From: an uncultured Gammaproteobacteria bacterium
Lineage (GTDB): Bacteria > Pseudomonadota > Gammaproteobacteria > HK1
Direction: 5' to 3'
Assembly (NCBI GenBank): GCA_947258715.1
Contig: CAMYJH010000022.1
Location: forward strand, 62,001-126,000
DNA length: 64,000 nt
Of the stretch, positions 34,443 through 42,956 are shown in pieces. Under the pieces are notes generated by a model that saw nothing but the letters and a program-made list of their open reading frames with translations, had not been told where the DNA came from and searched no databases. The position numbers and the translations under genes are program-made. Each line of letters begins with the position of its first letter. Positions within the stretch are counted from its first letter, which is position 1.

Positions 34443-35192
34443 ATGGCGGAGAATCAGCCAGAAAGCAGACGCACCCTGATCCTAACGGGGGCGAGCCGGG
34501 GTATCGGTCATGCCACCGTGAAGCGCTTCTCCAGCGCCGGCTGGCGGGTGATTACCTGCTCGAGGCATGCCTTTCCGGAAGATTGTCCTTGGGAAGCGGG
34601 TCCGGAGGATCACATCCAAATCGATCTCTCCGACCAGGAGAATACGCTTGGGGGCATCGTGGAGATGCGCAAGCGATTGAACGGGGCGCCTCTAAACGCA
34701 CTGGTGAACAACGCCGGGGTCTCGCCCAAGGGGCCGAACGGCGAACGGCTCGATGCTATCCACACCAAGGCGGAAGACTGGAAGCACGTCTTCCAGGTGA
34801 ATTTTTTCGCCCCCATTCTGCTCGCCCGCGGGCTGATCGAGGAGCTCAAAGCGGGGAAGGGCACCATCATCAACGTGACCTCCATCGCCGGAAGCCGGGT
34901 GCATCCGTTTGCAGGCGCGGCCTATGCCACCTCCAAGGCTGCCCTTGCCGCGCTGACGAGAGAGATGTCGGCTGACTTCGGGCCCCACGGGATCCGCGTA
35001 AACTCGATTGCGCCTGGAGAAATTGATACCGCGATCCTCTCGCCCGGCACCGAGGAGATAGCGCGGCAGTTACCTTTACGAAGGCTGGGCACCCCGGAGG
35101 AAGTGGCGTCCACCATTTATTTTCTCTGCTCGCCACAAGCGAGTTACGTCACCGGAACAGAAATTCAGATCAACGGCGGCGAGCACGTATGA
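34443..35192 (+). CDS. short-chain dehydrogenase/reductase
   Basis: Cytoplasmic NAD(P)-dependent oxidoreductase of 249 residues. Cofactor motif TGASRGIG at 15-22, NNAG in LVNNAGVS, catalytic Ser in NVTSIAGS and Tyr-x-x-x-Lys in YATSKAAL, C-terminal YVTGTEIQINGG. GGAGG precedes the ATG. The aminotransferase gene follows after a short gap on the same strand, so the SDR probably acts on a carbonyl or alcohol in the same pathway; the substrate is unknown. Confidence 0.88.
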   Translation: MAENQPESRRTLILTGASRGIGHATVKRFSSAGWRVITCSRHAFPEDCPWEAGPEDHIQIDLSDQENTLGGIVEMRKRLNGAPLNALVNNAGVSPKGPNGERLDAIHTKAEDWKHVFQVNFFAPILLARGLIEELKAGKGTIINVTSIAGSRVHPFAGAAYATSKAALAALTREMSADFGPHGIRVNSIAPGEIDTAILSPGTEEIARQLPLRRLGTPEEVASTIYFLCSPQASYVTGTEIQINGGEHV

Positions 35193-35244
35193 AGGCGGCT
35201 AAGTGCTCCGCCAACCGATCGGCAACCACGCGCGGAATGAATCC

Positions 35245-36627
35245 ATGACTCACGCTCCAAATTCACTCGCGGCAAAAGACATTGCCTATAACCTTCACGG
35301 TTACACCAACTGGGTGCTGCATCGCGATAAGGGCCCGCTTCTCATCACTGGCGGGGAGAACATCTATGTTTTCGACGACGAGGGAAACAAGTACATAGAA
35401 GGTCTGGCCGGCCTGTGGTGTGTCTCACTTGGATTCAGCGAGCCGCGACTGGTCAAGGCGGCGTCGCGCCAGCTGGAGCTCATGCCTTTCTCACACAACT
35501 TTGCCCACCGGGCGACCGAGCCCGTGATCGAGCTCGCGGAGAAGCTCGTCGGCATGGCGCCGGAGCCCATGGCGAAAGCGTTTTTCGTCAATTCCGGATC
35601 CGAGGCGGTGGACAGCGCCATTCGCTTCGTTTGGTATTACAACAACGCGCGTGGACGGCAGAAGAAGAAGAAGATCATTTCCCGCCTTCGCGGTTATCAC
35701 GGTGTAACCGTGGCCGCAGGCAGTTTGACCGCAATACCAATGATGCAAAAGGACTTCGATCTGCCGCGGGAAGGATTTCTGCATACGGATACCCCGCACC
35801 ACTATCGCCACGCCGAGCCCGGGGAATCGGAGCCGGCATTTTCCCGGCGCTTGGCGCAAAGTCTCGACCAGCTGATCGAAGAGGAGGGCGCCGACACGGT
35901 GGCCGCGTTTATCGCCGAACCGGTCATGGGTGCCGGTGGCGTCATCGTTCCGCCCGAAGAGTACTTCGAGCAGGTGCAGGCGGTGCTGAAAAAGCACGAC
36001 GTGCTGATGATCGCCGACGAGGTCATTTGCGGCTTCGGACGCACGGGCAACCTGTGGGGCAGCCAGACCTTCAACATTCGTCCGGATATGGTGACCTGCG
36101 CCAAGCAGCTTTCTTCAGGCTACCTTCCGATTGCCGCACTCATGATTTCCGATGCGCTCTATGAGGTGATCGCGGAAAATAGCAGGACGCACGGCGCGTT
36201 CGGCATGGGCTACACCTACGGGGCGCATCCGGTATCCGCGGCGGTGGCCCTGGAGACTTTGAACATTTACGAGGAACGCGACATTGTCGCTCACGTACGA
36301 CAGGTGTCTAAGACGTTCCAGTCACGTCTTCAGAATCTCAGCCAACACCCGCTGGTGGGACAGGCGCGCGGGATCGGCCTCATTGGCGCGGTGGAGCTGG
36401 TTGCGAACAAGGAAACCAAGGATCAGTTCGACCCGTCTGTTAAGGCCGCGCAAGTCGTGGCCGACCGGTCCCAGGCCAACGGCTTGATCGTGCGCGGCCT
36501 GACGGGAGACGCCGTGGCCATATGCCCGCCGCTGATCATCGAAAAGAAGCAAATTGGAGATCTGTTCGATCGCTTCGAGCGGGCTCTCGACGAGGCGGAA
36601 TCGGCCATTGGCGGCAAGTCGGCGTGA
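35245..36627 (+). CDS. class III omega-aminotransferase
   Basis: PLP-dependent aminotransferase of 460 residues in the class III family (putrescine/beta-alanine/taurine:pyruvate type). Motifs: FVNSGSEAVDSAIRF, HGVTVAAGSLT, EPVMGAGGVIVPPEEY, MIADEVICGFGRTG and the PLP lysine in CAKQLSSGYLP. An upstream extension of the frame to 35203 is unlikely; GGAA before the ATG at 35245 supports this start. With two polyamine-type binding proteins and the amine ligase in the window, an amine or amino-alkane substrate with pyruvate as acceptor is the best guess. Confidence 0.88.
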   Translation: MTHAPNSLAAKDIAYNLHGYTNWVLHRDKGPLLITGGENIYVFDDEGNKYIEGLAGLWCVSLGFSEPRLVKAASRQLELMPFSHNFAHRATEPVIELAEKLVGMAPEPMAKAFFVNSGSEAVDSAIRFVWYYNNARGRQKKKKIISRLRGYHGVTVAAGSLTAIPMMQKDFDLPREGFLHTDTPHHYRHAEPGESEPAFSRRLAQSLDQLIEEEGADTVAAFIAEPVMGAGGVIVPPEEYFEQVQAVLKKHDVLMIADEVICGFGRTGNLWGSQTFNIRPDMVTCAKQLSSGYLPIAALMISDALYEVIAENSRTHGAFGMGYTYGAHPVSAAVALETLNIYEERDIVAHVRQVSKTFQSRLQNLSQHPLVGQARGIGLIGAVELVANKETKDQFDPSVKAAQVVADRSQANGLIVRGLTGDAVAICPPLIIEKKQIGDLFDRFERALDEAESAIGGKSA

Positions 36628-36715
36628 GTTCTGCCCCCGAGTGAACTACAACCCAGGTAAGTAACAATATTTAAGCGGCGCGGCTCCTCAATCTGCGTCC
36701 ACATTCAGTTTCAAA

Positions 36716-37747
36716 GTGTCTTCATTGGCGGCGAAGAAACGTCTCAACTGGACCCGATGGCCGGACGAGCGACTGCTCGATCTTCGGTTTCGCGATCTGG
36801 GAGTTCGGCTCGAGGGCACCTGGCTCGAGGAACGCTTCCATAAGCTCCAGCAGGAGCTCGATGCCCGCGACATCCGTATCCGGCCGCATTACTGGATCTC
36901 CGACGAATGGTTTTCGCCCGATGCCGTGACCGGGATCGCGGTGCCGTTCTACCTCACCCATCCCCGGCTCATGCGCCTCGAGCGCAAGCAGATCCTGAAC
37001 GTGGAAGGTGGCAACAGGGCGAGCTGCCTTCGATTGTTACGCCACGAGATGGGCCACGTCATGGACCACGCATATCGCTTCAACCGGCGTCGTCAGTGGC
37101 AGCAGACCTTTGGCCGCTCGTCCTCCCCTTATCCAGACTACTACAAGCCGAATCCGGCCAGTAAGCGCTACGTCACCCATTTGGATCACTGGTACGCCCA
37201 GGCGCATCCGGACGAAGATTTCGCGGAGACTTTCGCCGTTTGGCTGACACCAAAGTCCAACTGGAGGCAACGATACAAGGGCTGGGCGGCGCTGAAAAAA
37301 CTCGAGTACGTGAACGAGCTCATGCAAGAGATTGCGGGTCAAAAGCCCAGGGTGCGCAACCGCTCCAGGGTCGACCCCGTCAGCAGGATGAGCAAAACAC
37401 TGCGTGAACACTATGAGGAGAAGCTCGAACTCTACTCCGGTATGACCATCACCGACTACGACGCCGATTTGGCAAGGCTTTTCCGCGGCACGAAAACGCG
37501 AAACAGCGAAAAAGCGTCCGCGTTCCTGAGGCGGAATCGGGTGAGGATCCGCCGCATGGTGACCGAGAATACATCGGAACACCCGCTGGCGGTGGACATG
37601 GTCCTGCGTGAAATGATTCGCCGTTGTCGAGAGCTCAAGCTGCGCGTATCGGGTTCCGAGCGGCGGCTCATTGTCGATCTTGCCATCGTGCTCGCTGCCA
37701 GAAGCGCCGAGTACGTTTATCGGCGAAGGGACTGGCACGCGCTATGA
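36716..37747 (+). CDS. putative zinc-binding metallopeptidase
   Basis: Protein of 343 residues with a zincin motif HEMGHVMDH (110-118; H-E-x-x-H plus a third His) and a downstream acidic block DEDFAETFAVW (about 172-182) that would supply a further ligand or the catalytic support. It has no signal peptide and is rich in Arg, so it is probably cytoplasmic. It begins at GTG (36716); no strong ribosome-binding site. It is of the type often annotated 'putative zinc-binding metallopeptidase'. Its stop overlaps the start of an ATP-grasp gene (ATGA), which ties the two functions together. Confidence 0.8.
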   Translation: MSSLAAKKRLNWTRWPDERLLDLRFRDLGVRLEGTWLEERFHKLQQELDARDIRIRPHYWISDEWFSPDAVTGIAVPFYLTHPRLMRLERKQILNVEGGNRASCLRLLRHEMGHVMDHAYRFNRRRQWQQTFGRSSSPYPDYYKPNPASKRYVTHLDHWYAQAHPDEDFAETFAVWLTPKSNWRQRYKGWAALKKLEYVNELMQEIAGQKPRVRNRSRVDPVSRMSKTLREHYEEKLELYSGMTITDYDADLARLFRGTKTRNSEKASAFLRRNRVRIRRMVTENTSEHPLAVDMVLREMIRRCRELKLRVSGSERRLIVDLAIVLAARSAEYVYRRRDWHAL

Positions 37748-38751
37748 AAAAGCTCAAGGTTCTGGTCCTGGTGCACGCAAACTTTGTTCCGCCGGAAGAT
37801 GTCAGCAAACTGAGTGACGCAGAGCAATATGAGCTCAAGACCGAGCTGGATGTCGTTCAGGCTCTTAAAACGCTCGGTCACCAGGCGCGGGTGCTCGGGG
37901 TGCTGGACGAGCTCCTTCCTATCCGCGAAGCGTTCGAGGAATGGCACCCGCATATCGTGTTCAATCTGCTGGAAGAATTCCGCGGTGAGGCCGTGTACGA
38001 CCAGAACGTGGTCGCGTTTTTGGAGCTGCTCGGAGTTCCCTACACCGGCTGCAGCCCGCGCGGCCTCATTATCGCCCGGGACAAGGCGATGTCGAAGAAG
38101 CTGCTCATTTATCATCGAATCCGCTGTCCGCGTTTCAAGGCGGCGCGCAGGGGCCATGCGGTGCGACGCCCGGCTAAGCTCGAGTTTCCCATCATCGTCA
38201 AATCACTCAACGAAGAAGCGTCCCGGGGTATTTCCAAGGCCTCCGTCGTCCACGACGACGAGTCGCTGATGAAGAGAGTTGAGTTTATTCATGATCGCAT
38301 CGGCACGGACGCCATCCTCGAACAGTTCGTTCCTGGACGCGAGCTTTACGTCGGCATCTTGGGTAACGTTCGCCTCACCGCGCTTCCGGCCCGGGAGCTT
38401 GTGATGAAGGATCGCGAACCTGACGATAATTTAATCGCCACCGAACGCATGAAACACGACATTGCTTACCAGGAGAAATACGGGGTCGAGATTGCGGCGC
38501 CGCAGTCGCTGCCGGATGGTGTCGAGCCGATGCTGGTGCGCCAGAGCAAGCGCATTTACCGCATCCTGGGGCTCGAAGGCTATGGGCGCATTGACTATCG
38601 GATGGACCCCGAGGGCCGGCTGCACTTTCTCGAGGCAAATCCCAATCCGGAAATCGCGCGGGAAGAAGAGTTTGCATCCGCCGCCGAAGCCGCGGGCTTG
38701 AGCTATGAGTCGCTGATACAGCGGATATTGAATCTGGGGTTGCGGCGCTGA
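37744..38751 (+). CDS. ATP-grasp ligase, D-alanine-D-alanine ligase-like
   Basis: Cytoplasmic ligase of 335 residues. An N-terminal Rossmann-like domain (KVLVLVHANFVPPED) is followed by the ATP-grasp fold: EEFRGEAVYDQ, PYTGCSPRGLIIARDKAMSKKLL, the nucleotide-binding PIIVKSLNEEASRGIS, and the metal-binding RIDYRMDPEGRLHFLEANPNPEI. It is similar to D-Ala-D-Ala ligases, but with no cell-wall genes nearby and a coupled metallopeptidase it is unlikely to be Ddl; it may ligate amino acids or peptides. The ATG at 37744 overlaps the stop of the upstream gene. The frame is open further upstream, but those residues belong to the peptidase frame shift. Confidence 0.85.
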   Translation: MKKLKVLVLVHANFVPPEDVSKLSDAEQYELKTELDVVQALKTLGHQARVLGVLDELLPIREAFEEWHPHIVFNLLEEFRGEAVYDQNVVAFLELLGVPYTGCSPRGLIIARDKAMSKKLLIYHRIRCPRFKAARRGHAVRRPAKLEFPIIVKSLNEEASRGISKASVVHDDESLMKRVEFIHDRIGTDAILEQFVPGRELYVGILGNVRLTALPARELVMKDREPDDNLIATERMKHDIAYQEKYGVEIAAPQSLPDGVEPMLVRQSKRIYRILGLEGYGRIDYRMDPEGRLHFLEANPNPEIAREEEFASAAEAAGLSYESLIQRILNLGLRR

Positions 38752-38836
38752 TGGCCAACAGAAATTTGAGTGAAGCCCGATGTTGGAGCGGTCTTGCCCG
38801 CAGTTCCTTGAATCAGGCGGCTCGGTAATCTGCTTA

Positions 38837-38990
38837 GGAAGGTCTGATTTATCAGACCTTCCTTAGCTAAGCAGGGATGCGCCGCCGAATCTGATGACTG
38901 TAAGTCATTGGATTCGTGAGGCAAGTGGAAACCGCGTTTTCACTTGTCGACTCTGAAAATTCCAGGGATGGAATTATTCAGAGTTTCCCT
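38837..38990 (-). repeat. triple-hairpin repeat element, copy 2
   Basis: On the minus strand this nearly reproduces the 11987-12110 element: hairpins ending TTCAGAGT, CACTTG and GGATTCG in the same order. It is more complete, carrying an extra perfect hairpin GGAAGGTCTGAT/ATCAGACCTTCC (38838-38862) at the end, flanked by CTTAG. It fills the gap between the ATP-grasp gene and the deformylase gene. Confidence 0.85.
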
Positions 38991-39030
38991 CATTTAAGTG
39001 AACCGCCGATAGATTTCCGGGCCTTAAGCG

Positions 39031-39585
39031 TTAACTATCCCCAATCGTGTAATCCACCTGCCGGGTAAAAGCGTCGCGGTTGGCTTCGAATACTTCCCGG
39101 CTGACCAGGGACTGGCGATCCACCGCCCGGTCCACGGCTAGAATTCCATCCAGGTGATCGATCTCGTGCTGAAGCAGCTCGGAGGTCGCCCGGTCGAGTC
39201 TCTCCCATATATGGACCTTACCCTGCTGGTCGCTGAATTTGACCGAAATAGAGTCGCTGCGAGATACGCGCACCAGCAGAAATGGGAAGCTCATGCAGTC
39301 GTCCCAGAGGGTAAAGGTCCGCACGTCGCGCCAGAGGATGACCGGGTTGACCATGGTGTGCCGGCGGCCGTCGAGATTCAGGGCGATGAATCGCTTTGAT
39401 ATGCCTATCTGGGGTGCGGAAATGGCGCGGCCGAAGGCGTGAACTTTGCGGAAGTCTTCCAGGGTGGCGGCGAGGATCTCGCGCGCGTGGAGGAACTCCG
39501 GCTCGTTGAGGTCATGAACCGGCGCACTGATCTCGCGAAGGCGCAGGTCGCCGATGAGCAGCACGTTGGCCGGTGCCGGGGGCAT
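39031..39585 (-). CDS. divergent peptide deformylase
   Basis: Metal-dependent deformylase of 184 residues that removes formyl groups from N-terminal methionine. Motif III QHEIDHLDG (HEIDH at 140-144) is intact, but motif I reads GRAISAPQIG (usual G-x-G-x-A-A-x-Q) and motif II DDCMSFP (usual E-G-C-L-S). The metal ligands (Cys about 97, His 140 and 144) remain. It is therefore a divergent form, maybe a second deformylase or a specialised one; the N-terminal 15 residues are unusual. No Shine-Dalgarno sequence is visible. The main def gene, usually with fmt, is not in this window. Confidence 0.85.
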   Translation of the reverse strand: MPPAPANVLLIGDLRLREISAPVHDLNEPEFLHAREILAATLEDFRKVHAFGRAISAPQIGISKRFIALNLDGRRHTMVNPVILWRDVRTFTLWDDCMSFPFLLVRVSRSDSISVKFSDQQGKVHIWERLDRATSELLQHEIDHLDGILAVDRAVDRQSLVSREVFEANRDAFTRQVDYTIGDS

Positions 39586-39711
39586 GAGGGAAAGTGTACT
39601 GTTTTTTTCAGCGTTACCCCAAGTCGAGCCCGGCTGTTCGTCAGAGATTCTCTGGAGATGGTAGACAGTGCCGCGCAGTTAACGCCTCCAACCCTATCTA
39701 CCATCTACCAT

Positions 39712-41199
39712 CTACCGTCTACCTTCTTCCCGCCACACCGGCAGCGCAAAGCGGAAAGTCGCGCCCTGTCCCGGAGCGCTCTCCACTCGAAGCTCGCCGT
39801 GGTGCAGCTCGACGATGCGCTTAGCGATGGAGAGCCCAAGGCCTGTGTGGCCGCTTCCCCGGTGTTCATTTCGTACCTGGTAGAAGCGATCGAATATGCG
39901 CGATTGTGCCTCTGCGGGAATGCCTTCACCACTGTCGCAGACGGCGAACTCGACTTTTCCGTTGCGCCGGGTAATAGGTATGTGAATGTGTCCGTCGGCA
40001 GGTGTATGGCTCAAGGCATTTTCGATGAGATTTTCCAGCACCCGCTCCACCAGGGCGACATCCCCGGACACCAGCGGCACGGCGCCGTTGAAATCGACCT
40101 TCAGATTAATGTTTTGCTGTGTCGCTCTGAGACGGAATTTCTGCACCACGTCCTGAACCAAATCGGTGGCCGAGAAAGGTTCGCTTTCCGGCTTGTGCTC
40201 TGGGGCTTCGAGCTTGGCCAGCTCAAACAGCTCCGCCACCAGCCTGCGCAAACGTTCGCTGTGACGCAGCGCGGTCTGCAGGTACTCGTTCTGTTCCTCG
40301 TCGGTCAGGTCCGCTGACTTCATCTGCAGGGTCTCCAGGTAGCCGTGCAGCGAAGCGAGCGGCGTGCGGAGGTCGTGGGACACATTGGCCACCATTTCGC
40401 TTCGCAGCGTGTTCTCGCGCTTCAGCGCGGCGATTTGCTCCACGATACGTTTGGCCATGTGATCGAAGCTTCCCCCGAGCTGATCGATTTCGTCCCCTTT
40501 GTCCGAATGCGCTGTTTGGGCATAGGGTTCGTAATCGGAAAATCCGCTGCGGCGAAATCGATCCATTGTCGCCGTCAGCCGACGGAGGCGGCGGGTGAGC
40601 AGGTGAAATACCAGCAGGCCGGCGATCAGTCCGAGCGCCAGGCTGCCGGCGATGGCGTAGCTGCCGAATCGAAGAAAATGGCTTTCTCCGAGCAGCGCGT
40701 CCACGGAGTCGAACTGCTCGCCGCGCAGAACCACGTACAGATAGCCTTGGGTCTCGTCTGAAGAGGGAACCGGGGTGACCGAGAAAGCCTTGCGCCGATC
40801 GTGGCTGCGGGGATCGTCGCCCAGGATGGGAAAGGAAGCCTTGCCGCTCATGAACGCGTAAATGGGATCGAGCGAGACGCGCTTGCGTTTGACCTTTTCC
40901 GGATCCGCGGAGAAGGACAGGATTCTTCCTTCCTCGTCGAGAAGATAAATCTCGATGCTCGGATTGATGACCATGTACTCGTGGAAGGTTTCCTTCAACG
41001 CGTTTTCGTTGATTCTTCCTTCAGCGACGAGGTCGCGGTCGGCGACCAGGTTTTTCGCCAGATCTCGATTCAGATTCTGGTTGACTTCTTCCAGGTAGTG
41101 GCGGGTGGCCGAAATGGTGACCATGGTGTAGACGACACCGATGGAGGCGAGCAGCAGCACCAGCACGAGAGAGAGTTTGGCGTAGAGTGAGCGTGGCAT
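39712..41199 (-). CDS. sensor histidine kinase (EnvZ/BaeS-like)
   Basis: Inner-membrane kinase of 495 residues. Two membrane segments (about 9-28 and 175-200) enclose a periplasmic sensor domain, then a HAMP domain (about 200-260), HisKA with the phosphorylated His in NVSHDLRTPL and HATPase with NLIENALSHTPADG, CDSGEGIP and GLGLSIAKRIVELHHG. A TTG at 41250 would extend it; the ATG at 41199 is preferred because the membrane segment then begins at a normal distance. It follows the response regulator by 120 bp in the same direction. Confidence 0.9.
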   Translation of the reverse strand: MPRSLYAKLSLVLVLLLASIGVVYTMVTISATRHYLEEVNQNLNRDLAKNLVADRDLVAEGRINENALKETFHEYMVINPSIEIYLLDEEGRILSFSADPEKVKRKRVSLDPIYAFMSGKASFPILGDDPRSHDRRKAFSVTPVPSSDETQGYLYVVLRGEQFDSVDALLGESHFLRFGSYAIAGSLALGLIAGLLVFHLLTRRLRRLTATMDRFRRSGFSDYEPYAQTAHSDKGDEIDQLGGSFDHMAKRIVEQIAALKRENTLRSEMVANVSHDLRTPLASLHGYLETLQMKSADLTDEEQNEYLQTALRHSERLRRLVAELFELAKLEAPEHKPESEPFSATDLVQDVVQKFRLRATQQNINLKVDFNGAVPLVSGDVALVERVLENLIENALSHTPADGHIHIPITRRNGKVEFAVCDSGEGIPAEAQSRIFDRFYQVRNEHRGSGHTGLGLSIAKRIVELHHGELRVESAPGQGATFRFALPVWREEGRR

Positions 41200-41258
41200 G
41201 GTCTGAAAAAGTAATACCTGACGGATGAGGCAGGATGCGAGCGAAATCAAAGTCCGCT

Positions 41259-41284
41259 GTAGGAGCGAGCTTGCTCGCGATTCA
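41259..41284. repeat. REP-like palindrome of the Pseudomonas type
   Basis: TGTAGGAGCGAGCTTGCTCG followed by CGATTC matches a repetitive extragenic palindrome abundant in Pseudomonas genomes; the arms GCGAGC and GCTCGC form the stem. It sits in the gap between the regulator and kinase genes. One copy only in this window. Confidence 0.7.
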
Positions 41285-41319
41285 TTAAATCGAACTTACC
41301 GATATACATACGATTTACG

Positions 41320-42039
41320 TCATTTCCCCGTTCCAAGCTCATCATTGAACTTATACCCCACTCCCCACACCGTGATGATGAACTCCGGCCGTGACGGATC
41401 CGATTCTATCTTGGCCCGCAGCCGGTTGATGTGCGAGTTGACCGTGTGCTCGTATCCTTCGTGGTTGTAACCCCAGACCTGGTCCAAGAGCTGAACCCGG
41501 TTGAAAACCTTGCCCGGCGCGCGGGCGAAGTGGAGCAGCAGATCGAACTCCTTCGCCGTCAGGGTCACGTCGCGTTCTTCGATGTGCACCCGGCGTCGCT
41601 CCGGGTCTATGACCAGCGGTCCGCGTTTTATAGGTCCGGCATCGATAGCCTCCGGAGTATGGCTTTCCAGGGCTTCCACCCGCCGAAACAGCGCCTTCAC
41701 CCGCGCCACCAGCTCGCGGACGCTGAAGGGCTTGGTGAGGTAGTCATCGGCGCCGATTTCCAGACCGAGAACGCGGTCGAGCTCGGTGGACCTGGCCGTG
41801 AGCATGAGAATCGGAACGTAGCCGGGCAGCGCACGGATTTGTCGACACAGGCTCAAGCCGTCGAGACCGGGCAGCATCAGATCAAGCACTACTAGATCAA
41901 AGCGATCCGATTTGAACCGCTCCAGCGCTTTCGCGCCGTCAGTGACCAGCTCGGCGTGACATTGAATATCGGCCAGGTGAAGCTCAACCAGTCGACCGAT
42001 CTCGCGGTCGTCTTCGACCACCAGCGCTTTACGCTTCAT
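41320..42039 (-). CDS. OmpR-family response regulator
   Basis: Response regulator of 239 residues. Receiver domain with EDD near 9-11, phosphorylated Asp in VVLDLMLPG (53) and Lys in LTKPF; winged-helix domain from about 130 (TLTAKEFDLLLHFARAPG, VNSHINRLRAKIE, VWGVGYKF). It pairs with the histidine kinase at 39712. The regulated genes are unknown. Confidence 0.93.
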   Translation of the reverse strand: MKRKALVVEDDREIGRLVELHLADIQCHAELVTDGAKALERFKSDRFDLVVLDLMLPGLDGLSLCRQIRALPGYVPILMLTARSTELDRVLGLEIGADDYLTKPFSVRELVARVKALFRRVEALESHTPEAIDAGPIKRGPLVIDPERRRVHIEERDVTLTAKEFDLLLHFARAPGKVFNRVQLLDQVWGYNHEGYEHTVNSHINRLRAKIESDPSRPEFIITVWGVGYKFNDELGTGK

Positions 42040-42197
42040 GTCTGTAACGGATTAGCAGTCAAACGAGTGCCCTACTTTACCGCTTTGCGACCCGCCTTAG
42101 CACGTCGGCTCGGGCCGAGTCGGCCGGCGTTATAAAATTGTTAACAATTCGTGCGAAGGGTGTGAGCGACGCGCCACGAAGCCGGGTCCAGGTTATA

Positions 42198-42809
42198 TCA
42201 GGCCTGGATTTCCACCCGGATCGGCGAAGGGTTCCCGTCGTTGCAGGGGTTGTTCACTTGAGGGCAGTTGGAAATCACCGCCAGGGCACGCATTTCGGCC
42301 CGGAGCTCAACCCGGTCGCCAGCCTTGGAGCGGCTTTCAACGAACACCGTTTGGGCCAGCTTGCCGTCGACGCCCACCGGAACATTACAGAAGAAATTGA
42401 TGTTGGGAACAATGTCGCGGCGGTCCATGCCGTAGGCTGCCAGCGCGCGGAGAAAATTCTCCCGGCACCCGGGGCAGGCGTGCACGCCATAGAGCATGGC
42501 GTTGCTGGGCGCGCTGCAGCAGCCGCCGATGGTGTCATGACCGCCACAGGTGTCGGCGACGAGGGTGAAAATGGGACGGGCCTCATCGGAAAAGAGCACG
42601 TGCCCCTCGGTCAGCGCCAGCGTTCCGGCGGCCTTTAGCGTATTGGGGGCGTGGTAACGTTCCTCGGTCCGATCCGCGTTGTAGCAGAGAAAATCGACCC
42701 CCTGCCGGCCCTCGAGATCGATAATGCGCAGCCGCTGGCCTTTCTCGACGATGCCCGACCACGGCTTTCCCGGCGGGACGATCTCACTGCTCATCGGCAT
42801 GCTCATCAT
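42198..42809 (-). CDS. DUF1989 (urea carboxylase-associated family) protein
   Basis: Protein of 203 residues with the DUF1989 pattern: GQRLRIIDLEGRQGVDFLCYNADR, DTCGGHDTIGGCC and NCPQVNNPCNDGNPSPI. It has many Cys residues (CCSAPSN, CPGC) that may bind metal. Members include subunits of carboxyguanidine deiminase and urea-amidolyase-associated proteins, which usually come in pairs; here only one is present. It is the last gene of the amine operon at 42198-49510. The start is uncertain (several ATGs: 42809, 42806, 42800) and has no strong ribosome-binding site. Confidence 0.78.
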   Translation of the reverse strand: MMSMPMSSEIVPPGKPWSGIVEKGQRLRIIDLEGRQGVDFLCYNADRTEERYHAPNTLKAAGTLALTEGHVLFSDEARPIFTLVADTCGGHDTIGGCCSAPSNAMLYGVHACPGCRENFLRALAAYGMDRRDIVPNINFFCNVPVGVDGKLAQTVFVESRSKAGDRVELRAEMRALAVISNCPQVNNPCNDGNPSPIRVEIQA

Positions 42810-42812
42810 GAC

Positions 42813-42956
42813 CGGTAAGGCGTGATGCGTGATCCGGAAGAGGTAACGCGTGATGGGTGACGCGTAACGCGAAAAGAGGCACGGGGAATTGACAAGCCAC
42901 GTAGGCCGATTACGCTCAACGCATCACGCATCACGCATCACGCATCACCGCATCAC
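42813..42956. repeat. GCATCAC heptamer repeat element, copy 2
   Basis: The right end (42921-42956) holds five GCATCAC units; the left end (42813-42875) holds GTGATGCG, TAACGCG and TGATGGGTGACGCG units. The stretch GCCGATTACGCTCA joins them as in copy 1. It separates the DUF1989 gene from the aldehyde dehydrogenase gene, and its last units form the stop region of the latter. Confidence 0.93.

Noticed and set aside
36716-38751. Ordinary cell-wall D-Ala-D-Ala ligase operon
   Set aside because: No mur, fts or other wall genes adjoin, and the coupled partner is a zinc peptidase, so a plain ddl label was not given.
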